From Candidatus Hydrogenedentota bacterium (GTDB taxonomy: Bacteria > Hydrogenedentota > Hydrogenedentia > Hydrogenedentales > CAITNO01): a DNA stretch of 53,407 bases. The DNA is taken from positions 1 through 53,407 of the forward strand of contig JAGPFE010000020.1 in the NCBI GenBank assembly GCA_018056705.1. Direction: 5' to 3'. Shown piece by piece: positions 1 to 8,495 of the stretch. A program made the position numbers and the translations under genes. Position 1 is the first letter of the stretch. Every line of letters starts with the position of its first letter. The notes under the pieces are model-generated. The model searched no databases. It saw only the letters and a list, made by a program, of their open reading frames with translations, and had not been told where the DNA came from.

Positions 1-137
1 TGGTCCGCCCCGGCGATGCCCCCCGCCCACAGCAGCACCCAGCCCAGCGCCACCCCCAGCGGATACACGCCCGCGCGCCCCGCGGAAACACCCCGGTCGC
101 GCGGCACGAATCGGAAATGATGGACGTGGCATGACAT
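1..137 (-). CDS. Membrane protein, N-terminal fragment (cut by window edge)
   Basis: This is an open frame on the minus strand that starts at an ATG (137-135) and leaves the window after about 45 codons. It begins MSCHVHHFRFVPRDRG, a basic stretch, and then has a hydrophobic segment (GVALGWVLLWAGGIAGAD) that reads as a first transmembrane helix. A purine-rich GAGGGGG lies immediately upstream but unusually close to the ATG, so a start a few codons further in is possible. It diverges from thiS. Too little is visible to name a family. The overlapping alternative frame is low-complexity and lacks the hydrophobic helix. Confidence 0.4.
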   Translation of the reverse strand, partial: MSCHVHHFRFVPRDRGVSAGRAGVYPLGVALGWVLLWAGGIAGAD

Positions 138-218
138 ACCCCCTCATCATACCGGATTGTCCCTTTCCGGTCACCAGCATGGACCACCGCGTTCCCCCTT
201 ACCATGGCACCTTTCCTA

Positions 219-224
219 TATAAT
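219..224 (+). promoter_or_regulatory. Candidate -10 box upstream of thiS
   Basis: A perfect TATAAT lies 43 bp before the thiS start in a short AT-rich patch. The -35 region at 17 bp distance (CCCTTA) is poor, so this rests on the -10 hexamer only. I looked for TPP riboswitch core elements between here and thiS and saw none. Confidence 0.3.
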
Positions 225-267
225 ATTCCTTCACCATGGTTCGGGTGGCAACGTACGGGAGCGACGC

Positions 268-480
268 ATGAGCGACATCATCACCATTCACGTGAACGAC
301 GAGCCGGCCGTTCTGCCTGCCGGCGCGACCCTGAACGATCTGCCCGCCCACTTCGGACTCAATCCGGAAACGGTGGTCATGCTGCTCAATGGCGAGCCGG
401 TGCCCCGGGAAGCCTGGCCGGAACGTTCCCTTGCCGACGGTGACGCGGTAGACCTCGCCCGTTTCGTGGGGGGCGGCTGA
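268..480 (+). CDS. thiS: Sulfur carrier protein ThiS
   Basis: A 70-residue ubiquitin-fold sulfur carrier for thiazole synthesis. The C terminus is FVGGG, and the terminal Gly-Gly is adenylylated and thiocarboxylated in this family. The body matches ThiS in order: an N-terminal beta strand (ITIHVNDEP), a LPAGATLNDL segment, the conserved VVMLLNGEPVPR strand-turn and the LADGDAVDL strand. I chose the ATG at 268 because the family starts within a few residues of the first strand; an in-frame extension upstream is non-homologous and low-complexity. thiE starts 2 bp after its stop, so the two are co-transcribed. The other thiazole genes (thiG, thiH, thiF) are not in the window. Confidence 0.9.
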   Translation: MSDIITIHVNDEPAVLPAGATLNDLPAHFGLNPETVVMLLNGEPVPREAWPERSLADGDAVDLARFVGGG

Positions 481-481
481 C

Positions 482-1171
482 ATGACCCCTTCGCCCCGGG
501 ACACCCTGCGCGCCCTGTTCGAATCCGGCGCGCTATACGTGGTCATTACCGAATCCCTGTGCGGGGGACGGTCCGCGCTGGACATCCTGGAGGCGTGCCT
601 GGCCGCCGGCGTCCGGCTCATCCAGTTCCGTGAAAAATCCGGCCCCGACCGCGCCCTGTTCGAAAAGGCCCGGGCGTTCCGAGAGCGGACCCGCGCCGCG
701 GGCGCGCTCCTCGTCATCGATGATCGGCTGGACCTTGCCCTGGCCGTGGAGGCCGACGGCGCGCACCTGGGACAGGAAGACCTGCCCCTGTCCGTCGCGC
801 GACACCTGGCCCCGCGACTGATCCTGGGGGCTTCCACCCATTCCCTTGAAGAGGCCCTGGAGGCCCAGGACGCCGGCGCGGACTACGTCAATATCGGGCC
901 CCTCTTCCCCACGGGCACCAAGGCCGTGCCCACCGGACCCGTGGGGCCGGAACTGATTGCCACCGTCCGCCCTCACCTGCGCGTTCCCTTCACCTGCATG
1001 GGCGGCATCAAGCCCGACAACATTCACCTGCCCCTGGCCCACGGCGCGCGGATCTGCGCGGTCGTTACCGCCGTCACCGCCGCGCCCGATCCCCGGGCTG
1101 CCGCCGAAAACCTCATCCAGCGTATCCGCGCGGGCCTGGGCCGCGCGCTCGATCCGGAGAACCGCCCATGA
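482..1171 (+). CDS. thiE: Thiamine-phosphate synthase ThiE
   Basis: A 229-residue TIM-barrel enzyme that joins HMP pyrophosphate and thiazole phosphate to thiamine phosphate. Family landmarks appear in order: LIQFREKSG (usual QYREK, pyrophosphate site), LLVIDDRLDLALAVEADG, AHLGQEDLP, GASTHSLEEA, YVNIGPLFPTGTKA (phosphate and thiazole binding), and FTCMGGIKPDN near the C terminus. The length is typical. It starts 2 bp after thiS and its stop overlaps the hemL start as ATGA, so thiS, thiE and hemL form one operon. The first 20 residues are slightly longer than in many homologues. Confidence 0.93.
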   Translation: MTPSPRDTLRALFESGALYVVITESLCGGRSALDILEACLAAGVRLIQFREKSGPDRALFEKARAFRERTRAAGALLVIDDRLDLALAVEADGAHLGQEDLPLSVARHLAPRLILGASTHSLEEALEAQDAGADYVNIGPLFPTGTKAVPTGPVGPELIATVRPHLRVPFTCMGGIKPDNIHLPLAHGARICAVVTAVTAAPDPRAAAENLIQRIRAGLGRALDPENRP

Positions 1172-2472
1172 ACCGATCCCGTTCCGGGCAGTGCTGGCGC
1201 GAAGCCCTCGACATCCTCGTGGGCGGCGTTGACAGTCCCGTGCGGGCCTTCCGGGCCGCCGGAGGCCATCCGTTTTTCGTGCGTCGCGGATTCGGACCAT
1301 TCCTCGAGGACGTGGACGGCAACACCTATATCGATTTCGTGCTGTCTTGGGGTCCCCTTGCCCTGGGCCACGCCCATCCCCGGGTGGTGGAAGCCACCCG
1401 CGCGGCCATCGAAAACGGCCTGAGTTTCGGATGTCCCTGCGAAGCCGAAACCCGCCTGGCCCGGAAAATCCGGGAACATTTTCCCTTCGCCGAGCGGGTC
1501 CGGTTTGTCAGCAGTGGCACCGAGGCGGTCATGAGCGCGATCCGCCTGGCCCGCGCCGTCACGGGACGCAACGAAATCGTCAAGATGGACGGGTGTTACC
1601 ACGGCCACGCCGACAGCCTGCTGGTTTCCGCCGGAAGTGGCGTGGCCACCCTGGCCCTGCAGGACAGCCCGGGCGTGCCCGCCGACCTGGCCCGACTGAC
1701 CCACGTCGTACCCTACAACGACGCCGACGCCGTGGCCCGGCTGCTCGAACGGCAGGGTTCCCGCGTCGCCTGCGTCATCGTCGAACCCGTCGCGGGGAAC
1801 ATGGGATGCGTCCCCCCGGTCCCCGGGTACCTCGAAGCCCTGCGGGACCTGGCCACGGCCCACGGCGTCCTGCTGATTTTCGACGAAGTCATGACCGGTT
1901 TCCGGGTGGCCCTCGACGGCGCGAGCGGCCATTACGGCGTCACCCCGGACCTCGTCACCCTGGGCAAGGTCATCGGTGGTGGCATGCCCGTGGGTGCCTA
2001 CGCCGGCCCCGCCGCGCTCATGGATCACGTGGCCCCCGCCGGACCGGTGTACCAGGCGGGGACCCTCTCGGGTAATCCCGTGGCCATGGCCGCAGGCCTC
2101 GCCACCCTCACGGAACTCGAACGGGGAGACGTCTTCCAGTCGGCGGCCCGACGTCTTTCCGAACTGTTATATGGATTACAATTTCGCGCGGAGGCGGTCG
2201 GCATCCCCTTCTCCGTGGCGGCCAGCGGTACCATGGGCGGATTCTTTTTCCACCCGGGGCCCGTCCGGAACATGGCCGAAGCCAGGCAGGCCGATGCCGC
2301 GGCGTGGAAAATATTCTTTAATGCCATGCTCGACGCAGGCGTCTATTTCGCGCCATCCCCATACGAGGCCTGCTTTATCAGCACGGCGCACGGGCAGGCG
2401 GAAATAGAACGGGTGCTTCACGCGGCGGAACAGGCGTTTGATCGGGTGAAAAAAAGCAAAAAAAGTACTTGA
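1168..2472 (+). CDS. hemL: Glutamate-1-semialdehyde 2,1-aminomutase HemL
   Basis: A 434-residue class III PLP aminotransferase-fold enzyme that makes 5-aminolevulinate from glutamate-1-semialdehyde in the C5 tetrapyrrole pathway. Diagnostic segments are VDSPVRAFRAAGG near the N terminus, FVSSGTEAVMSAIRLAR (PLP phosphate), YHGHADSLLVSAGSGVAT, LIFDEVMTGFRVA, VTLGKVIGGGMPVGAYAG with the Schiff-base lysine at about residue 267, and YQAGTLSGNPVAMAAG. The length fits the family. It is coupled to thiE by a 4-base overlap. The C-terminal tail is lysine-rich (KKSKKST). The -35 box of the next gene's promoter straddles its stop codon. Confidence 0.95.
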   Translation: MNRSRSGQCWREALDILVGGVDSPVRAFRAAGGHPFFVRRGFGPFLEDVDGNTYIDFVLSWGPLALGHAHPRVVEATRAAIENGLSFGCPCEAETRLARKIREHFPFAERVRFVSSGTEAVMSAIRLARAVTGRNEIVKMDGCYHGHADSLLVSAGSGVATLALQDSPGVPADLARLTHVVPYNDADAVARLLERQGSRVACVIVEPVAGNMGCVPPVPGYLEALRDLATAHGVLLIFDEVMTGFRVALDGASGHYGVTPDLVTLGKVIGGGMPVGAYAGPAALMDHVAPAGPVYQAGTLSGNPVAMAAGLATLTELERGDVFQSAARRLSELLYGLQFRAEAVGIPFSVAASGTMGGFFFHPGPVRNMAEARQADAAAWKIFFNAMLDAGVYFAPSPYEACFISTAHGQAEIERVLHAAEQAFDRVKKSKKST

Positions 2473-2497
2473 CATTCACGGGTGAATGCGGTATCAT
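2469..2497 (+). promoter_or_regulatory. Sigma70-type promoter for the Ig-domain surface protein
   Basis: TTGACA (2469-2474), 17 bp, TATCAT (2492-2497). The -35 box overlaps the last codons of hemL. The predicted start of transcription gives a 5' UTR of about 120 nt before the ATG at 2622, which has a full AAGGAGG ribosome site (2606-2612). Confidence 0.7.
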
Positions 2498-2621
2498 TTG
2501 GATGTGAACATGTGGCGCAGGCGTGCAGGCAGGCGTTCCGTGGTTCCAGTAGCAGATGAACAGGCGACGCCGGAAGCGTCGTGAAACGGCAACAAGGACT
2601 CAAAGAAGGAGGATCCGAAAC

Positions 2622-3824
2622 ATGAAGAAAATGGCGTTCTTGATGATTCTGATGCTGGCGGCGGTACCCGCCCTGGCGCAACACACCCCGGTGGATGGCG
2701 CGGGCTGCAATCCCATGGGCGCGGGCTCGACCCCCTATGCGCCGCTCCCCACGTGGGTTTTGGCCGGACCCTATGATGATCCGATCGATACATGGCCGCC
2801 CGATGGAAGTTACGACTTCTGCGCGACATTCGACACCCTGTACTGCTCGCTGTACGAACTGGGTAACCTGAGCTCAGATATTCTGGAATCCGTGGCCCCC
2901 TTCGCCGGGCTGGTGCAGTGCCTCAACGCCGACATCAACGGGCCGGTTGATCCACAGGCCGAAATCCCGGTGACCGCGAATGGCGTGCCCGATGGCCAGT
3001 ATGAACTGGGCGTGCTGGCCCAGGCCCTGAATGATGCCGCAAACCCGTATCACGCGGAAGCCCTGGCGAAGTTCCAGAGTAACTTCTTCAACATCAAGGT
3101 CCTGATCGAAGAGGCGCTCGCGAACGTCCCGATGAAGGCGGACCTGCGCGGTATAGTTCCCGCGATCGCGCCGCACCTGCCCGGCGCGCTGGTGTATGTC
3201 CTCGCTGGCTTCGCCACGCTGGATGATCCGACCACGAATGCCGCGCTGGACCAGTTGCTGGGCCTGCTGAGTGACATCGGCATCACGCCTCCGGAAGGCG
3301 GCATTGGCGCCATAACGGACGGTGTCGCGGCCCTTGGTCCCTATGGCGACGCGGACGGGGACGGATTCACCAACAAGACTGAATATGACTATTTCGTCGG
3401 TGACCAGGGATCCACTCCCGCCCAGTACGTGGCCGCCGTGTTTGACCCCGCCCAGACGCCGCCTGACATCTTCCCGAGCGTGAACATCACCGGCCCGGCC
3501 CGGGTGAAGATCGAAGAGGGTGCGACGCTGACCCTGAACACCTCGGTCCGCAACGTCACGGGTACGATCACCTACCAGTGGTTCAAGGACAATGCGCCGC
3601 TGGCGGGTCAGACCGGCAGTTCGCTGGTCATCCCGAACGTCACCCAGGCGGACGCCGGTTCCTACACGGTGCAGATCGACGTGCCGGATACTAAGAGCAT
3701 CTACATCTCTAATCCGGTGATCGTTCAGGTATTTGCCCAACTGCCCGTGGCCGGTGGCCTTGGCCTGGCCCTGGTGGCCGGCGCCTGCGCCCTGGCGGGC
3801 ATCGCGGGCATGCGCCGCAAGTAA
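2622..3824 (+). CDS. Secreted Ig-domain surface protein with PVAG-type C-terminal tag
   Basis: 400 residues. The start at 2622 follows a perfect AAGGAGG and gives a clean signal peptide (MKKMAFLMILMLAAVPALAQ). The middle part is not recognised. At about residues 240-255 the segment DADGDGFTNKTEYDYF looks like an EF-hand/dockerin-type calcium loop. Residues about 290-370 form an immunoglobulin-like domain with the typical TYQWFKDNAPL and ADAGSYTVQI strands. The C terminus is LPVAGGLGLALVAGACALAG plus IAGMRRK: a PVAG motif, one hydrophobic helix and a basic tail, like PEP-CTERM or IPTL-type sorting signals. It is probably exported and processed at the surface. No sorting enzyme is encoded in the window. 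Confidence 0.85.
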   Translation: MKKMAFLMILMLAAVPALAQHTPVDGAGCNPMGAGSTPYAPLPTWVLAGPYDDPIDTWPPDGSYDFCATFDTLYCSLYELGNLSSDILESVAPFAGLVQCLNADINGPVDPQAEIPVTANGVPDGQYELGVLAQALNDAANPYHAEALAKFQSNFFNIKVLIEEALANVPMKADLRGIVPAIAPHLPGALVYVLAGFATLDDPTTNAALDQLLGLLSDIGITPPEGGIGAITDGVAALGPYGDADGDGFTNKTEYDYFVGDQGSTPAQYVAAVFDPAQTPPDIFPSVNITGPARVKIEEGATLTLNTSVRNVTGTITYQWFKDNAPLAGQTGSSLVIPNVTQADAGSYTVQIDVPDTKSIYISNPVIVQVFAQLPVAGGLGLALVAGACALAGIAGMRRK

Positions 3825-3850
3825 GTCCTCCTTTGTTTTGAGCGGTAAGC

Positions 3851-3883
3851 GTCCGGCCGTTCCGGAAATCCGGGACGGCCGGA
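3851..3883 (+). terminator. Inverted repeat after the surface protein gene
   Basis: GTCCGGCCGT pairs with ACGGCCGGAT across a short loop about 30 bp after the stop. The T-tract is weak (CACTTT), so it may be only a partial intrinsic terminator. Confidence 0.5.
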
Positions 3884-3916
3884 TCACTTTGCCCGGCATA
3901 ATTCCCGCGCAAAAAC

Positions 3917-3945
3917 TTGACAGAAACAGGAAAAACTGGTACCTT
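3917..3945 (+). promoter_or_regulatory. Sigma70-type promoter for the MFS permease
   Basis: TTGACA (3917-3922), 17 bp, TACCTT (3940-3945). It lies 79 bp before the ATG at 4024, which has a GGGAGGT ribosome site 8 bp upstream. Confidence 0.6.
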
Positions 3946-4023
3946 ATTACCCGGTGCTCATTGCGATGGATCGACGCGGAACGCGTCTCAACGACAACCA
4001 ACGAACGCGGGAGGTAATACCGG

Positions 4024-5481
4024 ATGAACGCGACCATTCACATGCTGACGGCCTTTTCGGGCGTGTTTGCCCTGGGCGCGGTATTCGCCATCTTCGGCAG
4101 CGTCAAGTTGCAGTTGCAGGAACAGTTGAAAATCGACGACGCCCAGGCGGGCAAGCTCATCTCCACGCTGATGTTCAGTTGCCTGATCTTCTCCCTGCTG
4201 GTGGGAGCTGTCACGCCGGCCCTGGGCTTCAAGGCGGTGGGACTCATCGGTTTCGCGGTCGCCGCCCTGTGCGTCCTGATGCTGGCCGGCGCGGCCAGTT
4301 ACAACACCGCCCTCGTGGCCTTCTTCGCGCTGGGCTTCGCGGCCATGTGCGTGAACACCGTCGGTAACGTCCTGGGACCCCAGGTCCTCTACGGCGGCAA
4401 GGATCCCGCGCGCGCCTCGAACATGCTCAACGTCTTCTTTGGCATTGGCTCGTTCCTCACGCCTTTCATCATCGGTAACCTCATGGGCAAGCTGGGCTAC
4501 AAGAAAACCGTGGGCATCATTGCCGGGCTGCTGGCCGTGCCCATCATCTGGACCGTCATGGGGACGAACTTCCCCAGCGCGGGCGCCTTCAGTTTCGCCA
4601 AGGCGGTGGGCGTGCTGACCCACCCCGGCGTGATCCTCGGCGGCCTGGCCCTCTTCTGCTACATCAGCCTTGAGGCCACCCTGGGCGGTTTCATCACCAC
4701 CTACCTGACGGGACTCAAGTATGACGCCGCGAAGGCCAACACCATCCTGTCCTTCTTCTGGATCGCCATCATGCTCTCCCGTCTGGTAACCGCCCTCGTG
4801 ATCATGGCGTTCTTCTCCGGCATCACGCCTTTCTACGTGCCCCTGCTGGCCATTGTCGCCGCGGTGGCCCTGTTTGTCATGGCCGCCACGTCCGAGGCGG
4901 GCGTGGGCGCCGCGGCCGTGCTGCTGGCGGGCTTCGTGATGGGCCCCATGTTTCCCACCCTCGTCGGCGTGACCTTCTCCAAGACCGGCGCCAGTTCCGA
5001 GGTGTTTGGCATGATCTTCGCCATCGGCCTGCTCGGTGGCATTTTCACGCCGGGCATCGTGGGTAACCTGTCAGCGGGTGGCAATATCCGCAAGGGCCTG
5101 CAGATCCTCGGCCTGCTGGCCATCATCCTGATCGTCATGAGCGGTATTCTGGCCCTGGCCATTCCAGACCAGAAGGCCGAAGCCGCGCCCGCGCCTGCTC
5201 CCAAAACTGAAATGAAAGCCGCGCCAGCAGCCGCGCCAACGCCTGCCCCCGCTCCAGCGGCCACACCAGCCCCCGCGCCCGCGCCAGCGCCTGCCCCCGC
5301 TCCAGCGGCTACACCAGCCCCCGCGCCAGCAGCTACACCAGCCCCCGAAGTTCAGGCGGCTCCATCCGGATCGCCCGCTCCGGCTCCCGCGGAAGGTCAG
5401 GCCGCGCCCGCCCAGAAGAACGGCGAAGACGAGTGGGAGGAAATTGGTGTCAAAACCCTCAGTCAGCAGCAGGTCATCTGA
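4024..5481 (+). CDS. MFS permease (FucP-like) with long Ala/Pro C-terminal tail
   Basis: 485 residues. The first roughly 380 form a 12-helix major facilitator, starting with TAFSGVFALGAVFAIFGSV. The layout, without an N-terminal leader and with a long amphipathic loop after helix 1, resembles the fucose/glucose permease (FucP/GlcP) branch, but the substrate cannot be read from the sequence. After the last helix (about residue 385, ALAIPDQK) there is a low-complexity tail of roughly 75 residues of repeated APAPAP/ATPAPA units, then an acidic end (GEDEWEEIGVKTLSQQQVI). The tail is unusual for this family and is encoded by imperfect direct DNA repeats at about 5215-5345. The gene has its own promoter and terminator, so it is monocistronic. 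Confidence 0.8.
   Translation: MNATIHMLTAFSGVFALGAVFAIFGSVKLQLQEQLKIDDAQAGKLISTLMFSCLIFSLLVGAVTPALGFKAVGLIGFAVAALCVLMLAGAASYNTALVAFFALGFAAMCVNTVGNVLGPQVLYGGKDPARASNMLNVFFGIGSFLTPFIIGNLMGKLGYKKTVGIIAGLLAVPIIWTVMGTNFPSAGAFSFAKAVGVLTHPGVILGGLALFCYISLEATLGGFITTYLTGLKYDAAKANTILSFFWIAIMLSRLVTALVIMAFFSGITPFYVPLLAIVAAVALFVMAATSEAGVGAAAVLLAGFVMGPMFPTLVGVTFSKTGASSEVFGMIFAIGLLGGIFTPGIVGNLSAGGNIRKGLQILGLLAIILIVMSGILALAIPDQKAEAAPAPAPKTEMKAAPAAAPTPAPAPAATPAPAPAPAPAPAPAATPAPAPAATPAPEVQAAPSGSPAPAPAEGQAAPAQKNGEDEWEEIGVKTLSQQQVI
5215..5345 (+). repeat. Imperfect tandem repeats encoding the Ala/Pro tail
   Basis: Blocks such as CCTGCCCCCGCTCCAGCGGC and CACCAGCCCCCGCGCC recur in frame and encode APAPAATPAPAP. 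This is an expansion-prone, slippage-type repeat inside the permease gene. Confidence 0.75.
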
Positions 5482-5508
5482 TCGTCTCCTGTTCACGTGG
5501 TCGTTCCA

Positions 5509-5538
5509 CCGGCTCCCGGTTCCGGGGGCCGGTTTTTT
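5509..5538 (+). terminator. Rho-independent terminator after MFS permease
   Basis: An 11-bp stem (CCGGCTCCCGG with CCGGGGGCCGG, one wobble) with a TT loop is followed by six T residues. It lies 27 bp after the permease stop. Confidence 0.88.
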
Positions 5539-5669
5539 ACGTCCGCGGGCACATCCCCCGGAATCCCGCGTGAACAGGCGTACGTTCAGATCGGGGGAGC
5601 GATGGCGCGCCGCGCCCGAAAAACAAGGCCCGCTCAACAGGACCTAATCGCGATGAGGTAGACGGTCAG

Positions 5670-5698
5670 TTGATTTCGCGCCGTCGTTGCTTCATACT
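5670..5698 (+). promoter_or_regulatory. Possible promoter for the repeat lipoprotein
   Basis: TTGATT (5670-5675), 17 bp, CATACT (5693-5698). The predicted transcription start falls close to 5706, which bears on the choice of start codon for the lipoprotein gene. Confidence 0.45.
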
Positions 5699-5729
5699 AT
5701 AGTACATGGAGGCAACTGGACCCGTTGCC

Positions 5730-7295
5730 ATGAAACACGCCTGCCCGCGTGACATACCCGTGAGGCCATACCGCGCTGGACGGATCCCGCCGTGGATATG
5801 CCTGCTGTTAGTCTGCGGCGTGTTATGGTTTTCAGCGTGCGCTCCACCCTCGGCGCCCCCGCCAGAACCCGCCCTGCCGGACACACCGACCACGCTCGAA
5901 ACCGTCCCTTCCGCTCCCGTGGTGTCCCGGGACACGGAGCCCGCGCCGGAACAGTCCAGGGCGTCCGCCCAGGCCATGACGTCTTCGGATACCGCCCCCA
6001 CGGAAAACCCGTCCCCGGAAAACACGGGCCCGGGCCAGGCTCCAGCCCCCGCGACGGAGGCAACGACTCCGCCCGCGACCGAAACCACGGCTTCTCTCGC
6101 GACCGCCGGGTCCACCGACGTCTCGCCTGGAGAACCCCCGGCCGAAGCCTCCCCGCCGGAAACCACCGCGACGGACAACGGTGGCGAAACAGGCGAACAG
6201 AAACAGGCGTCTCCGCTGACCCTGGACGCGCTGCTTCGGATATCCGAGGGGATGACCTACGACGAAATCCGGGCCATTCTCGGCGAACCCGGCGTGCGGG
6301 TGGCAGGCACCGGAGAGTCCGGGGAAATCTACCGGTGGAGCGCGGGCGGGCTCAGGTTCACCGCCCGGGTCGAAAACGGCAGGCTGGTCCGAAAACAGAT
6401 CCTCGAAGATGGTCGCCCCGTGCGCGGACCAAACCGACTCGAGGAAAAAAGCCTGGACCAGGCCCTGTACGATGCCATCCGCGAAGGCATGACGTACGAG
6501 CAGGTCCTGGCCGTCCTGGGCATGGAACCTCAACCCGTGCTCAAGCCGAACGCCGAGGTGGTCGTGTACCGCTGGAGCGATCCCTCCGGAACCAGTTTTA
6601 CCGCCCGGTTTGAAAATGGCGTCCTGGTCCGCAAGAACGGTCTCTACATGCTGCCCAGGAAACCATCCGGCGAACCTTCAGAGCCCCCCGCGGAGCCCGC
6701 GCGGGAATCCGTGGAGGAGGCACCCGCGGACACCGCGCCCAGCACGGAAAACACCCCGTCTCCCGTCTCGCCGGAAACCACGCGCCCGCGACCCGTTTCC
6801 GAGCCCGCCGAAGCCTCCGCTTCCGACACTCCCAGTGCCCCAGACGATCGCGTGGACCGTCCGCGATCCGACACCTCCCCGGAAGAAACCGACCTGGCCC
6901 CGGCATCCGAACCCGAACCTCCCGGCAAACAGGCCTCCCGGCAACGGGTCCGCCGCGCGTCGCTGCCCCGTTTCGCCCACCGCCTGCGGTCAGGCTCCTA
7001 CGAGATCCGGGTCAACAACCTCTCCGACAGCGACGTCGAGGCCGCCCTGCTTTCCGATAACGGTGGCTTGCGCCTTAAGCTCCGCGCGGGACAATCCCAG
7101 ACCGTTCGGGTCCCCGAAGGGAATTACGTCCTCTATTTCATTTATGATAAGGAACCGGAAACGCTCAACCGGGGCAGCGTCATTCCCCTGTCGGAATGGC
7201 GCGCGGATGTGGACTTGTTTCTGGTAGGCGAGTCTTACGACATTCGCGCGCTGGAGCGGTCCGGAGAGCCCCCATCGCGCGGGCGAAGACGTTGA
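5730..7295 (+). CDS. Lipoprotein with two BamE/BLIP-like modules and linker regions
   Basis: About 521 residues. There is a basic n-region, a hydrophobic helix ending WICLLLVCGVLWFSAC, and a lipobox cysteine, so it is a lipoprotein. A Pro/Ala/Thr/Ser-rich linker follows, then two tandem modules of roughly 60 residues. The first has EGMTYDEIRAILGEPG and YRWSAGGLRFTARVENG; the second has EGMTYEQVLAVLG and YRWSDPSGTSFTARFENG. The GMTYxxVxxxLG pattern is that of BamE/SmpA and BLIP-like folds. A second linker leads to a C-terminal beta-rich domain of about 100 residues (SGSYEIRVNNLSDSDVEAAL onward). Specific function is unknown. The start could also be the ATG at 5706, but that lies at the predicted transcription start. 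Confidence 0.78.
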   Translation: MKHACPRDIPVRPYRAGRIPPWICLLLVCGVLWFSACAPPSAPPPEPALPDTPTTLETVPSAPVVSRDTEPAPEQSRASAQAMTSSDTAPTENPSPENTGPGQAPAPATEATTPPATETTASLATAGSTDVSPGEPPAEASPPETTATDNGGETGEQKQASPLTLDALLRISEGMTYDEIRAILGEPGVRVAGTGESGEIYRWSAGGLRFTARVENGRLVRKQILEDGRPVRGPNRLEEKSLDQALYDAIREGMTYEQVLAVLGMEPQPVLKPNAEVVVYRWSDPSGTSFTARFENGVLVRKNGLYMLPRKPSGEPSEPPAEPARESVEEAPADTAPSTENTPSPVSPETTRPRPVSEPAEASASDTPSAPDDRVDRPRSDTSPEETDLAPASEPEPPGKQASRQRVRRASLPRFAHRLRSGSYEIRVNNLSDSDVEAALLSDNGGLRLKLRAGQSQTVRVPEGNYVLYFIYDKEPETLNRGSVIPLSEWRADVDLFLVGESYDIRALERSGEPPSRGRRR

Positions 7296-7340
7296 AGCCC
7301 GGCGACCGCGAACGTGATCTTTCCATGGAGACGGCCGAGC

Positions 7341-8495
7341 ATGAAACAGGTTCAGGAAATCATCGATTACACGCGCGAAGCCCTGGATGATCCCATCGCC
7401 TTCGCCCGACGGAACGCCGAGGCCCATAATCGCCATCCCGTCGGCTATTTCTGCAGTTACGCGCCTCAGGAACTCTTCTACGCCGCTGGGCTGCATCCCA
7501 TCCGGATCTTCGCCCCGGAGATCGATACCCACCGGGCCGATGAACTCGTGCAAACCTACGCCTGCGGATTCGCCAGGGCCAGCCTGGAAGCCGCGCTGGA
7601 CGGCCGGTTCGACTTCATGGACGGCGTCGTCTTCGTGCACACCTGCGATACCATCCAGAACCTCGCCGACCTGTGGAACCGCCGCGTCGCGAACGTGCCG
7701 GCTTACATCGTTTCCCTGCCCAACCGCACCGACGGGCCGGCACCCCGCAAGTTCTTCCGACGCGAACTCGAGCGGATCCGCCGGGAAATCGAGGCGCGGT
7801 ATACCCTCATCCCGGATGGCCTGATCCTCGACACGGTCCGGATGTACCTCAACCACCAGCGGCTCATGCAGGACCTGTACGCCCTCCGGCGCGACCGGCC
7901 CGCCGTGCTCTCCGGCTACGACATGTTCGCCATCGTTATGGCCGCGTTCTTCATGGACCGCGCGGAACACGCCGAACTGGTTGACTGGCTGTGCCAGGCC
8001 ATCCGCGAGGATCATCTCCAGGAAAACCCGGAACTGGCCGCCCGGCCCAGGGTCCTCGTCACCGGCAGCATGTGTTCCCGGCCGGCTTTCATCAGGGAGA
8101 TCGAGGACGCGGGCCTGCTGGTCGTCGACGATGACCTGTGCGCCGGTTCCCGGTCCTTCGCCCTGCCGTCGAACCTTGCCGACGACCCCCTGGACCTGCT
8201 CGTGGAAAATTATCTCAGCCGGCGCGCCTGCCCGGCCCTGCACATGACGGCCGTCCACCCCGGCGAAGCCCTCGTGAACCAGGCGCGCAAGGGCCGCGTC
8301 GATGGCGTCGTGTTCCTGCTGACCCAGTCCTGCGATCCCAAGGCCTTTGAGCATCCCGTTGAAGCGGGCGCGCTGGCCGCGGCGGGTATTCCCACCCTGA
8401 CGCTGACCGTTGAACAGCACCGCGCTCCGTCCGACCAGTACCGCACCCGACTGGCCGCTTTTTCCGAGATGCTGCGGGCCAAACGGAGCGCGTGA
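7341..8495 (+). CDS. 2-hydroxyacyl-CoA dehydratase / benzoyl-CoA reductase-like subunit
   Basis: 384 residues, HgdB/BcrB/FldB family (2-hydroxyglutaryl-CoA dehydratase D component). It would bind a [4Fe-4S] cluster through cysteines; candidates are Cys38 in GYFCSYAPQELFYAAG, Cys75 in YACGFARA and Cys102 in FVHTCDTIQ, the usual three-cysteine arrangement. Later landmarks are RVLVTGSMCSRPAF, DDLCAGSR and LLTQSCDPKAFEHP. I chose the ATG at 7341, with GGAG 10 bp upstream, over one 27 bases earlier that adds a non-homologous leader. The stop overlaps the GTG start of the activase gene, and a partner subunit follows, so a two-subunit enzyme plus activator is encoded. The substrate is not identifiable. 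Confidence 0.85.
   Translation: MKQVQEIIDYTREALDDPIAFARRNAEAHNRHPVGYFCSYAPQELFYAAGLHPIRIFAPEIDTHRADELVQTYACGFARASLEAALDGRFDFMDGVVFVHTCDTIQNLADLWNRRVANVPAYIVSLPNRTDGPAPRKFFRRELERIRREIEARYTLIPDGLILDTVRMYLNHQRLMQDLYALRRDRPAVLSGYDMFAIVMAAFFMDRAEHAELVDWLCQAIREDHLQENPELAARPRVLVTGSMCSRPAFIREIEDAGLLVVDDDLCAGSRSFALPSNLADDPLDLLVENYLSRRACPALHMTAVHPGEALVNQARKGRVDGVVFLLTQSCDPKAFEHPVEAGALAAAGIPTLTLTVEQHRAPSDQYRTRLAAFSEMLRAKRSA

Noticed and set aside
157..267. Longer ThiS with an N-terminal extension
   Set aside because: The extension is not conserved and ThiS is a protein of about 65-70 residues; the ATG at 268 fits.
138..267. TPP riboswitch upstream of thiS
   Set aside because: No CUGAGA or ACCUGAAC-type core elements are visible and the leader is short.
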